From an uncultured Planctomycetales bacterium (GTDB lineage: Bacteria; Planctomycetota; Planctomycetia; Pirellulales; Thermoguttaceae): a DNA stretch of 64,000 nucleotides. The notes under the pieces are model-generated. The model made no database searches, had not been told where the DNA came from, and saw only the letters and a program-made list of their open reading frames with translations. The stretch covers positions 1 to 64,000 of the forward strand of contig CALARR010000362.1 of the NCBI GenBank assembly GCA_937889015.1, read 5' to 3'. Below, piece by piece: positions 56,915-64,000 of the stretch (positions are counted from its first letter, which is position 1; each line of letters starts with the position of its first letter). Both the position numbers and the translations under genes were made by a program.

Positions 56915-57229
56915 TCAGAAGATCCCCAGTTCATCACGCGCTTCTTCGGTCATGCGGTCCGGGGTCCACGGCGGGCTCATCACCATCTCGACTTCCGCAT
57001 CCTCGACCCCTTCCAGATCCAAGATCGCGTCGCGAGCCTCCTGGATCAACTGCGGTCCGGCCGGACAAGCCGGCGAGGTCATCGTCATCTTGACCTGGAC
57101 GCGCGCTTTGCCTGGCTCCGTTTCTGTGACCTGGACCTCGTAAATCAGTCCCAGGTCAACGATACTCACAAGCAGTTCAGGGTCCTGAACCTGCTTCAAG
57201 GCGGCATAGATCGCCTGTTCAGACATCAT
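56915..57229 (-). CDS. sufT: SufT-like MIP18/DUF59 Fe-S assembly factor
   Basis: A 104-residue DUF59 protein. DPELLVSIVDLGLIYEV (conserved DPE..[IV]..LGL.Y) and MTSPACPAG with the metal-related cysteine are the family core, as in SufT, which helps mature Fe-S proteins. It is the last gene of the suf unit, 69 bases after the Rieske ferredoxin. Confidence 0.85.
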   Translation of the reverse strand: MMSEQAIYAALKQVQDPELLVSIVDLGLIYEVQVTETEPGKARVQVKMTMTSPACPAGPQLIQEARDAILDLEGVEDAEVEMVMSPPWTPDRMTEEARDELGIF

Positions 57230-57298
57230 AATAGTGTTGCTGGAAGATGCGAGGTTTAAGGCTGCACACGAGACTTCACAGTCTTGTGGATCATAACG

Positions 57299-57613
57299 CT
57301 ACTCACCCAGGCGTACAAAGACATCACCGCCTTCTACCTTGACTTCATAGGCGGATGTAGGCTGTGTGGCCGGCATCGACATCACTCGTCCGTCTCGAAT
57401 GTCGAACTTGGCCCCGTGACGCGGACAAGCAATGCAATAGCCGTCTAACGGTCCGTCACCGAGCGGGCCATCGTCATGCGTGCAACGATCGCTCAGCGCG
57501 TAGAACTTCCCCCCGACATGGCAGAGCAGAACGAACTGTTCATCGATCTCAAACACGGCCTTGCCCGGGTCTGGGAGATCACTCGTCGTGCAGATGCGAA
57601 CGAACTGCGCCAT
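57299..57613 (-). CDS. Rieske [2Fe-2S] ferredoxin
   Basis: A 104-residue stand-alone Rieske protein like non-haem dioxygenase ferredoxins. The cluster ligands are C44-T-H46 and C63-P-R-H66, in CTHDDGPLGDGPLDGYCIACPRHGAKFD. A longer frame to 57835 overlaps sufD and is not preferred. It sits inside the suf unit between sufD and sufT; such an insertion is seen in several bacteria, and its exact role in cluster assembly is not established. Confidence 0.9.
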   Translation of the reverse strand: MAQFVRICTTSDLPDPGKAVFEIDEQFVLLCHVGGKFYALSDRCTHDDGPLGDGPLDGYCIACPRHGAKFDIRDGRVMSMPATQPTSAYEVKVEGGDVFVRLGE

Positions 57614-57725
57614 TGCTGGGGTCCTGGTTTGCTGACGTGACCACGGAGACCGAGGAAGACGGCTTTCCCAGCTCCGAATAGGTCGCAGGCTTCCGGCGAT
57701 CAACAACGCTGCCAATCGCCAACGG

Positions 57726-59036
57726 TCAACTGGGTTGATACTCGCGCACGCGGCGGCCAATGGCCTCGGCCAACGCTTCTTGTACACTGGGGATCGTAAT
57801 GCGGTCGAAGACCTGCTGAAAGAAACCGGCAACAATCATCCGCGTGGCTTCCTTGCGGCTCAGACCGCGGGTCTGAGCATAGAACAACAATTCGTCGTCA
57901 ACCCGGCCGATCGTGGCCCCGTGCGAGCAGCGTACATCGTCTGCCTGAATCTCCAAGCCGGGAATCGAGTCGGCGCGAGCGGCCTCGGAAAGAATCAAAT
58001 TGTCGTCACGTTGATAAGCATCGGTCTTCTGGGCACCGGGCGCAACGTGAATCATGCCGCGCCACACAATCCGCGACTTGTCCTGCAAAGCGCCTTTGTA
58101 CAGTAGATCGCTGTGGCAATGGGCCGCGTTGTGGTCCTGCCGTGTGTGGTAGGCCAGGTGCTGCCGCCCCTCCGTGAACATCACGCCGTTGACCTGGGCC
58201 GCGGCGCCCGGTTCGTCCAGCCGGACCTGTTGGTTCACCTTCGCCAGACGCGCCCCCAAGGCCCCGATCGTCCACTGCAGCGATGCATCGCCACCCAAAC
58301 GGGCCTCTTGCCGGGCAAAATGCCACACCCCCCTGCCCCAATTCTGCAGATGGACATACCGCAGTCGCGATCCGCGCCCCAAGCACAGTTCCACCGCCCC
58401 GCAATGCAAACCATCCGCCGTCGAATCGAGGCTGGCAGTCTCCGCCAACAACGTGGCCTCGGCGCCGTCTTCCAGAACCACCAGCGTATGGCTCAGATCA
58501 ACCCCGCCTGGCCCCAAGGCCGCAAACATGTGTAGCGGCTGATCGACGACGACACCTCGCGGCACATAGAGCAGCGTTCCGCCCGAGCGAAAGGCCTCGC
58601 GCGCAGCGTCGAACCTGTCAGCCTGCCATTCGACCGTCCGGTCGAGATGCTTCTGGATCAACTCGCTGTGATCCACGCTGGCCTGCTCCAGATCGCCAAA
58701 CACCACACCTTGCGAAATCCACCGTCGATCGAGGTGGGCCTCAAGCGTGCGGCTGTTGGCGGTCGTGTGTTGGCCCCCCAATTCCACGCCTTCGCGAAGC
58801 AGCGCCGGCGGCAATTCCGCTCCGCCCCACGGCTCGGGCGGGCCGAAACGCTCCCACGCAAAGGCCCGTAGGTCGGTCCGTTTCCACTCCTCATCCGTCC
58901 GATCCGGCATCGGCAGTTCGGCGAACCTCTGCCATGCCTGGCGGCGGCGATCCGTCGACCATTCCGGCTCTCGAAGGCCCCCTAGGAACTGCTCAAATGC
59001 CTGACTGCTGAATCCGGCGGCAACGGCGACACTCAT
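57726..59036 (-). CDS. sufD: Fe-S cluster assembly protein SufD
   Basis: A 436-residue SufD scaffold subunit that pairs with SufB. It has the beta-helix core (VLEDGAEATLLAET, LRYVHLQNWG, LQWTIGALGARL) and the C-terminal HGATIGRVDDELLFYAQTRGLSRKEATRMIVAGFFQ. The start overlaps the sufB stop by one base (TAATG), indicating coupling. Length is usual. Confidence 0.93.
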   Translation of the reverse strand: MSVAVAAGFSSQAFEQFLGGLREPEWSTDRRRQAWQRFAELPMPDRTDEEWKRTDLRAFAWERFGPPEPWGGAELPPALLREGVELGGQHTTANSRTLEAHLDRRWISQGVVFGDLEQASVDHSELIQKHLDRTVEWQADRFDAAREAFRSGGTLLYVPRGVVVDQPLHMFAALGPGGVDLSHTLVVLEDGAEATLLAETASLDSTADGLHCGAVELCLGRGSRLRYVHLQNWGRGVWHFARQEARLGGDASLQWTIGALGARLAKVNQQVRLDEPGAAAQVNGVMFTEGRQHLAYHTRQDHNAAHCHSDLLYKGALQDKSRIVWRGMIHVAPGAQKTDAYQRDDNLILSEAARADSIPGLEIQADDVRCSHGATIGRVDDELLFYAQTRGLSRKEATRMIVAGFFQQVFDRITIPSVQEALAEAIGRRVREYQPS

Positions 59037-60448
59037 TATCCGACCGTCCCTTCCATCTGCAACTCAATCAAACGATTCATCTCAATGGCGTATTCCATCG
59101 GCAGTTCCTTGACCAGCGGCTCGATGAATCCGCTCACGATCATCGTGCTGGCCTCGGCCTCACTGAGCCCACGGCTCATGAGATAGAAGAGTTGTTCTTC
59201 GCCGATGCGCGACACGCTAGCTTCGTGGCCGATCGACACGTCTTGTTCTTCGACCTCGATGTACGGATAGGTGTCGCTGCGGCTTTGCGGGTCCAGGATC
59301 AGCGCGTCGCAGACCACGTTGGACTTGACATGGTGGCAGCCCTTCTCGACCTTCACCAGTCCGCGATAACTGGCCCGCCCCCCGGCCTTGGAAATCGACT
59401 TGGAAACAATCCGGCTGGAAGTGTGCGGAGCACAGTGAACCACCTTGGCCCCCGCGTCTTGGTGCTGCCCCACCGACGCAAAGGCGACCGAGAGGATCTC
59501 CCCTCGAGCGCCCGGTTCGAGCATGTACACAGCCGGATACTTCATGGTTAGCCGGCTGCCGAGATTGCCGTCAACCCATTCGACCAGGGCATCGGCATAG
59601 GCTACGGCCCGTTTGGTCACCAGATTGTAGATGTTGTTGGCCCAGTTCTGGATCGTGGTGTAGCGGACTCGCGCCCCCCGCTTGGCCACCACCTCGACCA
59701 CGGCCGAGTGCAGGCTTTCGGTGCTGTACATGGGAGCCGTGCAGCCTTCCACATAGTGGGCATAGGCCCCTTCGTCCACGATGATCAGCGTTCGCTCGAA
59801 CTGGCCCATGTTCGCGGCATTGATGCGGAAGTAGGCCTGCAACGGGAACTCGATCTTGACGCCCGGCGGAACGTAGATGAACGATCCACCGGACCAAACC
59901 GCCGAGTTCAGAGCGGCAAACTTGTTGTCGTTGGGCGGAATGATCGTGCTGAAATACTCTCGCACCAGGTCCGGATAGAGGCGCACCGCCGAATCCATGT
60001 CGGTGAAGATCACTCCCTGCTTGCTCAACTCTTCACGCAGCGAACCGTAGACGACTTCGCTCTCGTACTGCGCCTTCACGCCCGCCAGAAACTTCTTCTC
60101 CGCCTCCGGGATACCCAACCGATCGAACGTCTGCTTGATGTCCGCCGGCACCTCCTCCCACGTGCGCCCCTGGCCTTCGGTCGGCTTCAGATAGTAGTAG
60201 ATGTCCTGGAAATTGACCGCAATCTTGCCGCCCCATTGCGGCATCGGCTTAGACTGGAAAATCTCCAGGCTCTTCAGCCGGAAATCGCCCATCCAGTCCG
60301 GCTCGCCCTTCATGTGCGAGATCTCTTCGACGATCTGCCGGTCGAGCCCTTTACGGCTGCGGAAGACGTAGTGGTCTTCATTCCGGAAGTCGTACTTGTT
60401 GATCTCGCCGATCGGATCGGCAACACGTATCTTCAAGTCAGTGGCCAT
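59036..60448 (-). CDS. sufB: Fe-S cluster assembly protein SufB
   Basis: A 470-residue SufB scaffold protein. Typical features are VGSLREEL-type sequence (YGSLREELSKQGVIFTDMD), SGGSFIYVPPGVKIEFPLQAYFRINAANMGQFERTLIIVDEGAYAHYVEGCTAP, and EASVSRIGEEQLFYLMSRGLSEAEAS. The SufBCD complex builds clusters under ATP control by SufC. Start 60448 (MATDLK) is preferred over 60499. It follows sufC by 66 bases. Confidence 0.95.
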   Translation of the reverse strand: MATDLKIRVADPIGEINKYDFRNEDHYVFRSRKGLDRQIVEEISHMKGEPDWMGDFRLKSLEIFQSKPMPQWGGKIAVNFQDIYYYLKPTEGQGRTWEEVPADIKQTFDRLGIPEAEKKFLAGVKAQYESEVVYGSLREELSKQGVIFTDMDSAVRLYPDLVREYFSTIIPPNDNKFAALNSAVWSGGSFIYVPPGVKIEFPLQAYFRINAANMGQFERTLIIVDEGAYAHYVEGCTAPMYSTESLHSAVVEVVAKRGARVRYTTIQNWANNIYNLVTKRAVAYADALVEWVDGNLGSRLTMKYPAVYMLEPGARGEILSVAFASVGQHQDAGAKVVHCAPHTSSRIVSKSISKAGGRASYRGLVKVEKGCHHVKSNVVCDALILDPQSRSDTYPYIEVEEQDVSIGHEASVSRIGEEQLFYLMSRGLSEAEASTMIVSGFIEPLVKELPMEYAIEMNRLIELQMEGTVG

Positions 60449-60514
60449 CGGTCGGGTGTCTGTCTTTCTCGAAAATGGCGAATCATACCGTCGCTGCAAA
60501 GCACCGCTCGCAGT

Positions 60515-61369
60515 TCACTCTCCCTGGACTGCGACGAACTTTCCGTTGTCCCTATCTCGGGTCCCGGTTTCCACATTCATCGCCGCCTCATCCTGGGCCG
60601 CATCGGGATACGAAGCCCGGATCGCATCGTAACCTTCGTTGTGCAAACGCACAGCCAATTCCGGACCACCGGTCTGGACAATCCGGCCCCCCAAAATCAC
60701 ATGCGTGAAATCAGGCGTGTTGTTCTCCAACAGCTTGTCATGGTGGGTGATGATCAGCAGCCCCATCTCGCGATGTCCGATATTGGCGATACTCAGGCTC
60801 GCCAACCGCACCGCGTCCACGTCCAAACCACTGTCGGTCTCGTCGAGGATCGCGAACTTCGGCCGCAGCATTGCCATCTGAAGGATCTCAGCGCGCTTCA
60901 TCTCCCCACCCGAAAAACCGTCATTCACATAACGTCGCGCAAACTCCGGATCCATCTTCAAGTCTTCCATCTTCCCGCGCAACTCCTTGCGGAACTCACG
61001 CATCGGGAGCAACTCCTCACCTTCCTTGCGATCCGGCCGCCGCACATTGGTCGCCGCGTGGCGCATGAAGTCGGCCATCTTCACGCCAGGGATCGACACC
61101 GGTCTCTGAAAGGCCATGAACAGGCCCGCCCGCGCTCGCAGGTGCGGTTCCAATTCCAGAAGGCTCACGCCGTTCAGATCGATCCGACCTTGCGTGACTT
61201 GGTAATTGGGATGCCCCATGATCGCCAGACCGAGCGTGCTCTTGCCCGACCCGTTCGGCCCCATGAGAGCATGTATCTCCCCTCGGCGGATTTGCAGATC
61301 CACCCCGCGCAGAATTGCCTTACCGCCCACGGTTACATGCAGATCGGAGATCGTCAGAACGTCGGTCAT
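60515..61369 (-). CDS. sufC: Fe-S assembly ATPase SufC
   Basis: A 284-residue ABC ATPase. Walker A is GPNGSGKST, signature FSGGEMKR, Walker B FAILDETDSGLD, and the H-loop TITHHDKLL-like LLIITHHDKLL. The family normally ends near 250 residues; a C-terminal acidic tail (QDEAAMNVETGTRDRDNGKF) adds about 30. It powers the SufBC2D complex. It follows nuoB by 96 bases. Confidence 0.95.
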   Translation of the reverse strand: MTDVLTISDLHVTVGGKAILRGVDLQIRRGEIHALMGPNGSGKSTLGLAIMGHPNYQVTQGRIDLNGVSLLELEPHLRARAGLFMAFQRPVSIPGVKMADFMRHAATNVRRPDRKEGEELLPMREFRKELRGKMEDLKMDPEFARRYVNDGFSGGEMKRAEILQMAMLRPKFAILDETDSGLDVDAVRLASLSIANIGHREMGLLIITHHDKLLENNTPDFTHVILGGRIVQTGGPELAVRLHNEGYDAIRASYPDAAQDEAAMNVETGTRDRDNGKFVAVQGE

Positions 61370-61465
61370 GGCGGATGTCCGGTGTTAGGAGTCGGCCCCC
61401 AAATGGTTCGCCGACTCGATTCTCCCCGGCCGCGCAGACTGACAGTGGGCGGTGCAGGGATGGTT

Positions 61466-62101
61466 CTAAGTTTTGATCTTCTGGTGGTCGAACACGGGCA
61501 CAACGTCTTCGACCTTCACAAATCCCGTCTGTCCAGGCATAGGCAGTTCGTCAGGCATTTTGGTCCCAACGCGCCCCACTCCGGACGATCCAGGCTCCTT
61601 GCCAATCCGATGGCCACGGATCTTCTCCTGCAGACGCATCAGTCCCTCGAGAAGCGCCTCAGGCCGAGGCGGACAACCGGGGACGTACACGTCCACAGGA
61701 ATCACCATGTCCACCCCTTTCACCACATGATATCCATACTGAAAATAGGGCCCTCCACCCACCGTGCAGGCCCCCATCGCGATGACATACTTCGGCTCGC
61801 CCATCATCTCATACAGGCGTCGCACGCGGCTCGCCATCTTCATCGTGACCGTGCCGGCCACAATCATCAGGTCAGCCTGACGCGGAGTTCCACGAAAGGC
61901 GCCGGCGCCAAAACGGTCCATGTCGAAACGCGGCGCCCCAGCCGCCATCATCTCGATCGCGCAGCACGCCAGACCAAACGTCACCGGCCAAAGGCTTCCT
62001 TGTCGCGCCCAATTGAGCACCTCTTCCAACGTCGTCAACACGACGCCATCCTCAAACCGCGCTTCAATCCACGGTCGACCGATAGTGCCTTCTGCCTGCA
62101 C
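61466..62101 (-). CDS. nuoB: NADH-quinone oxidoreductase subunit B (lone copy)
   Basis: A 211-residue NuoB-like protein that holds cluster N2 in complex I. The four-cysteine set is visible: CC in GLACCAIEMM, C in GACTVGGGP and C in VPGCPPRPEALLEGL. GTG 62101 was chosen because AAGGAG lies 7 bases upstream; a longer frame to 62134 starts within that site. No other nuo gene is in the window: sufC follows and sufR precedes. This may be a displaced complex I gene or a paralogue tied to cluster biogenesis. Confidence 0.9.
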   Translation of the reverse strand: MQAEGTIGRPWIEARFEDGVVLTTLEEVLNWARQGSLWPVTFGLACCAIEMMAAGAPRFDMDRFGAGAFRGTPRQADLMIVAGTVTMKMASRVRRLYEMMGEPKYVIAMGACTVGGGPYFQYGYHVVKGVDMVIPVDVYVPGCPPRPEALLEGLMRLQEKIRGHRIGKEPGSSGVGRVGTKMPDELPMPGQTGFVKVEDVVPVFDHQKIKT

Positions 62102-62307
62102 AACAACTCTCCTTCCAACGAGGGACTCGGCCAATTTCGGTTGCCCACACTGGCTCCCGAGGCTGGGACCGCGCTCGCTCGGTCACCCGCCCCGCAACCC
62201 CCCAAGGTCACAGTGACCTCCGGGCGACCGGTCCAAGCGGTACGCGGCGATCGAGCGGCAACTCAATCCAGCCAACGACTCTGATGTCCACTGAGTATAA
62301 CCCCCCG

Positions 62308-62928
62308 TCACTTGGCTTGAAACTGGCACTCACAGTCGCCATCCAGCCGGCAGCGTTTCAACTCCACCGGCTGCCCCAGCAACTCGGAAAATAATAGCGA
62401 TTCCATAGCACATACGGCCCGGTCGTTGTCCGCTAATTTGGGGTACGGACACGCTTGGGCCGTAAGCGTCGGACCCAACCCCATCCCACTCTGGACCGAA
62501 AACGGCACACGCCGCTCCGCGAGCAACTCACTCAACGAACGCATACGGTCTTCAAGCGTGTTGCCTTGCACCTGGCTCGCATATCTGCGAGCCAAGGCCT
62601 TCGCCACGCGACGCAACAACTCTCGACGCAGATCAGGATTGACGACCGAATTGATCTCCCGCCAAAGCGTCATCGCCAGGTCCGGGAAATTCGAACCCGT
62701 CATCTCCAGGCCACGGTCGGTCAGACGGTAACGATGCCGCGGCCGCCCCCGACCCATACGGATAGACTCACGATCAATCAGCCCCCTCGCCATCATCCGC
62801 GCCAGGCGTTGACGAACCGCGGTCGCAGTCACCTCAATGGCTTCCGCCATCTCGACCACGTCCAACGGTCCTGCAACTCGAAGCATCTCCAGCAAGTCCG
62901 CATCGGAGTTTACGGTTGCGTTACTCAT
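62308..62928 (-). CDS. sufR: SufR-like Fe-S-sensing transcriptional repressor
   Basis: A 206-residue regulator. The N-terminal winged helix-turn-helix (MLRVAGPLDVVEMAEAIEVTATAVRQRLARMMARGLI, followed by GRGRPRHRYRLTDRG) is of the DeoR/ArsR-like SufR type. The C-terminal cysteines C160, C173, C193, C199 and C201 are positioned to hold a [4Fe-4S] cluster. It should repress the suf unit when cluster supply is adequate. GGGAGTGAG precedes the ATG at 62928. Confidence 0.88.
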   Translation of the reverse strand: MSNATVNSDADLLEMLRVAGPLDVVEMAEAIEVTATAVRQRLARMMARGLIDRESIRMGRGRPRHRYRLTDRGLEMTGSNFPDLAMTLWREINSVVNPDLRRELLRRVAKALARRYASQVQGNTLEDRMRSLSELLAERRVPFSVQSGMGLGPTLTAQACPYPKLADNDRAVCAMESLLFSELLGQPVELKRCRLDGDCECQFQAK

Positions 62929-62959
62929 CGTCTCACTCCCCCGCAGTCTGCGGGCCAAA

Positions 62960-62974
62960 GGATCTTCGGGATCC
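62960..62974. promoter_or_regulatory. Candidate operator palindrome upstream of sufR
   Basis: GGATC-TTCGG-GATCC is a perfect 5-bp inverted repeat lying just downstream of the predicted start of the suf transcript (about 62977 on the minus strand). A role as SufR binding site for autoregulation is inference. Confidence 0.35.
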
Positions 62975-62983
62975 GTCAACGAA

Positions 62984-63011
62984 ATAGTAGCAGGCACGGT
63001 TTTTTTGGCAA
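62984..63011 (-). promoter_or_regulatory. Sigma70-like promoter of the suf unit
   Basis: On the minus strand TTGCCA (63011-63006) and TACTAT (62989-62984) are 16 bases apart, in an A/T-rich patch, about 55 bases before sufR. Matches are 5/6 and 4/6. Confidence 0.55.
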
Positions 63012-63209
63012 TTGCAACTATCAAAATACACTTAAATACCCACACCCAACGCCGTAACATATTCCCACACAAAGCCTTATATCTCATCCAAAGGACGGCA
63101 CAAGATGCACTCGAACGACGGTCCGTGCTGGACAGGCCCCAAGACCCCAAGAAGCCCACGCGGCGAGACGCCGCACCCACAGATGGCCACAGCTCCGCCC
63201 TCACGGCGG

Positions 63210-64000
63210 CTACGTAAGCGGAAAGTGCTTCTCCAGCACCGTCCGGAACTGGGCCGGGCCTGCGGCCTGGGCCACGTGGGCCCTGAACTGCCGGGCCCCA
63301 CGGTGGCCGACCGCGTAACAGCAGGCATAACGACGCATGAGAATCGTCCCCCGCTCTGGGCCGAACCGCTCCACGATCAGTCGATAGTGCTCCAGAAGGA
63401 GATCACGTTGCTGGCCAAGGTCCGGGTCTGGAAGAACCGACTCCCCGCGCAATGCGGCCCGCACCTGCGAGAACAACCAGGGTCGAGACAGAGCGCCGCG
63501 ACCGATCATCACGCCATCCACCGGATAGGTGCGAAAGGCTCGCAGCACGGATTGCGGACTCGTCAGGTCTCCGTTGCCAATCAACGGGATCCGCTGCAGA
63601 TGTGGCTTGATCCGGGCAATTTGCTCCCAGTTCGCCTGCCCGCGGTACATATCCTGAGCCGTACGACCGTGTACCGTCAGGGCCGCTCCACCAGCCCCTT
63701 CGACCGCTTGGGCAACGTCGACGGCGGTGATAGTATCCCGGGTGCAACCCAAGCGGATCTTGGCCGTCACCGGGACGGGTTGGCAGGCAGCGGCCACGCG
63801 TTGGATGATCGCTCCGATCCGATCTGGATCACGCAGCAGATAGGAACCGCTCTGCGCGTGCTCGCTGATGTCCTTGACTGGACAGCCGAAGTTGATGTCG
63901 ACCAGACTGACGCGAAATTCATGCGCCAGGCGGAACCCGACCTCCGCCAAGATCCCCGGATCGTTGTCCCAGATCTGTACAGCCAAGGGCCGAGGTTCCT
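63210..64000 (-). CDS. dusB: tRNA-dihydrouridine synthase, N-terminus cut by the window edge
   Basis: The C-terminal part (about 262 residues) of a flavin-dependent Dus enzyme that reduces uridine in tRNA. INFGCPVKDISEHAQSGSYLLRDPD, TVHGRTAQDMYRGQANWEQI, PLIGNGDLTSPQ and DGVMIGRGALSRPW cover the FMN-binding barrel; the normal DusB catalytic cysteine lies in the GCP element region. The reading frame continues off the window end (EPRPLAVQIWDND), so the true start is beyond 64000. It is 281 bases upstream of sufR on the same strand. Confidence 0.9.
   Translation of the reverse strand, partial: EPRPLAVQIWDNDPGILAEVGFRLAHEFRVSLVDINFGCPVKDISEHAQSGSYLLRDPDRIGAIIQRVAAACQPVPVTAKIRLGCTRDTITAVDVAQAVEGAGGAALTVHGRTAQDMYRGQANWEQIARIKPHLQRIPLIGNGDLTSPQSVLRAFRTYPVDGVMIGRGALSRPWLFSQVRAALRGESVLPDPDLGQQRDLLLEHYRLIVERFGPERGTILMRRYACCYAVGHRGARQFRAHVAQAAGPAQFRTVLEKHFPLT

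Noticed and set aside
59708..62284. A very long open frame (858 codons) on the plus strand opposite sufB, sufC and nuoB
   Set aside because: It is antisense to three well-defined genes, His/Arg-rich in translation, and matches no family; high GC keeps frames open.

Overview
The window is GC-rich, gene-dense and comes from a bacterium whose gene content points strongly to the Planctomycetes, most likely the Pirellulales/Thermoguttaceae side. The signs are two near-identical DUF1598 proteins, two DUF1570-type HExxH proteins, Tat-exported Gfo/Idh/MocA oxidoreductases, a WD40 protein with a single membrane anchor, a planctomycete-type outer-membrane barrel, a membrane-bound Ser/Thr kinase, an LptF/G-type permease, and a fused acyl-AMP ligase / carrier protein / alpha-oxoamine synthase. 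The genus is not decidable from the sequence alone. I saw no rRNA, tRNA, CRISPR array, transposase or phage gene.

Layout. 0-14 kb: mostly envelope and secreted proteins (M2 peptidase, flippase-like membrane protein, gamma-glutamyltransferase, Tat oxidoreductase, DUF1570, WD40, DUF4105 lipoprotein, PDZ protein), then NAD(P)HX epimerase and a zinc-ribbon protein. 14.6-18.2 kb: one 1187-residue polypeptide joining a fatty acyl-AMP ligase, an acyl carrier domain and a PLP-dependent alpha-oxoamine synthase, which predicts a self-contained route to a long-chain 3-ketoamine (sphingoid-like) lipid base. 18.3-31 kb: outer-membrane barrel with a terminator, TraB-like protein, a two-gene Tat oxidoreductase unit, LptF/G permease, sugar isomerase, ribosome-rescue factor, UVR-motif protein plus csrA, PPK2 and a large lipase-like lipoprotein. 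31-42.8 kb: NUDIX protein with an apparently leaderless promoter, FabH-like synthase, secreted protease, methyltransferase-like protein, Ser/Thr kinase, leuCD, a decayed PHP-domain pseudogene, a CoA-transferase and a third Gfo/Idh protein.

42.8-50.2 kb: an 845-base non-coding stretch rich in hairpins before a thioredoxin-like gene, then, behind a good sigma70-type promoter, a complete pseudaminic acid pathway (pseB, pseC, pseF, a pseG-pseH fusion, pseI). 50.3-53.1 kb: a CheX-like phosphatase and an FHA-GAF-sigma54 activator. 53.7-56.8 kb: tandem DUF1598 genes sharing an apparently identical tract of about 1.19 kb. 56.9-64 kb: a minus-strand Fe-S assembly unit (sufR, a lone nuoB, sufC, sufB, sufD, a Rieske ferredoxin, sufT) without a cysteine desulfurase in the window, preceded by a dusB gene cut by the window edge.

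The most promising points for something new are the fused lipid-base synthase, the hairpin-rich region upstream of the thioredoxin gene, the homogenised DUF1598 pair, the NuoB/Rieske-containing suf unit, and the pair of Gfo/Idh proteins that lack the usual catalytic lysine motif.
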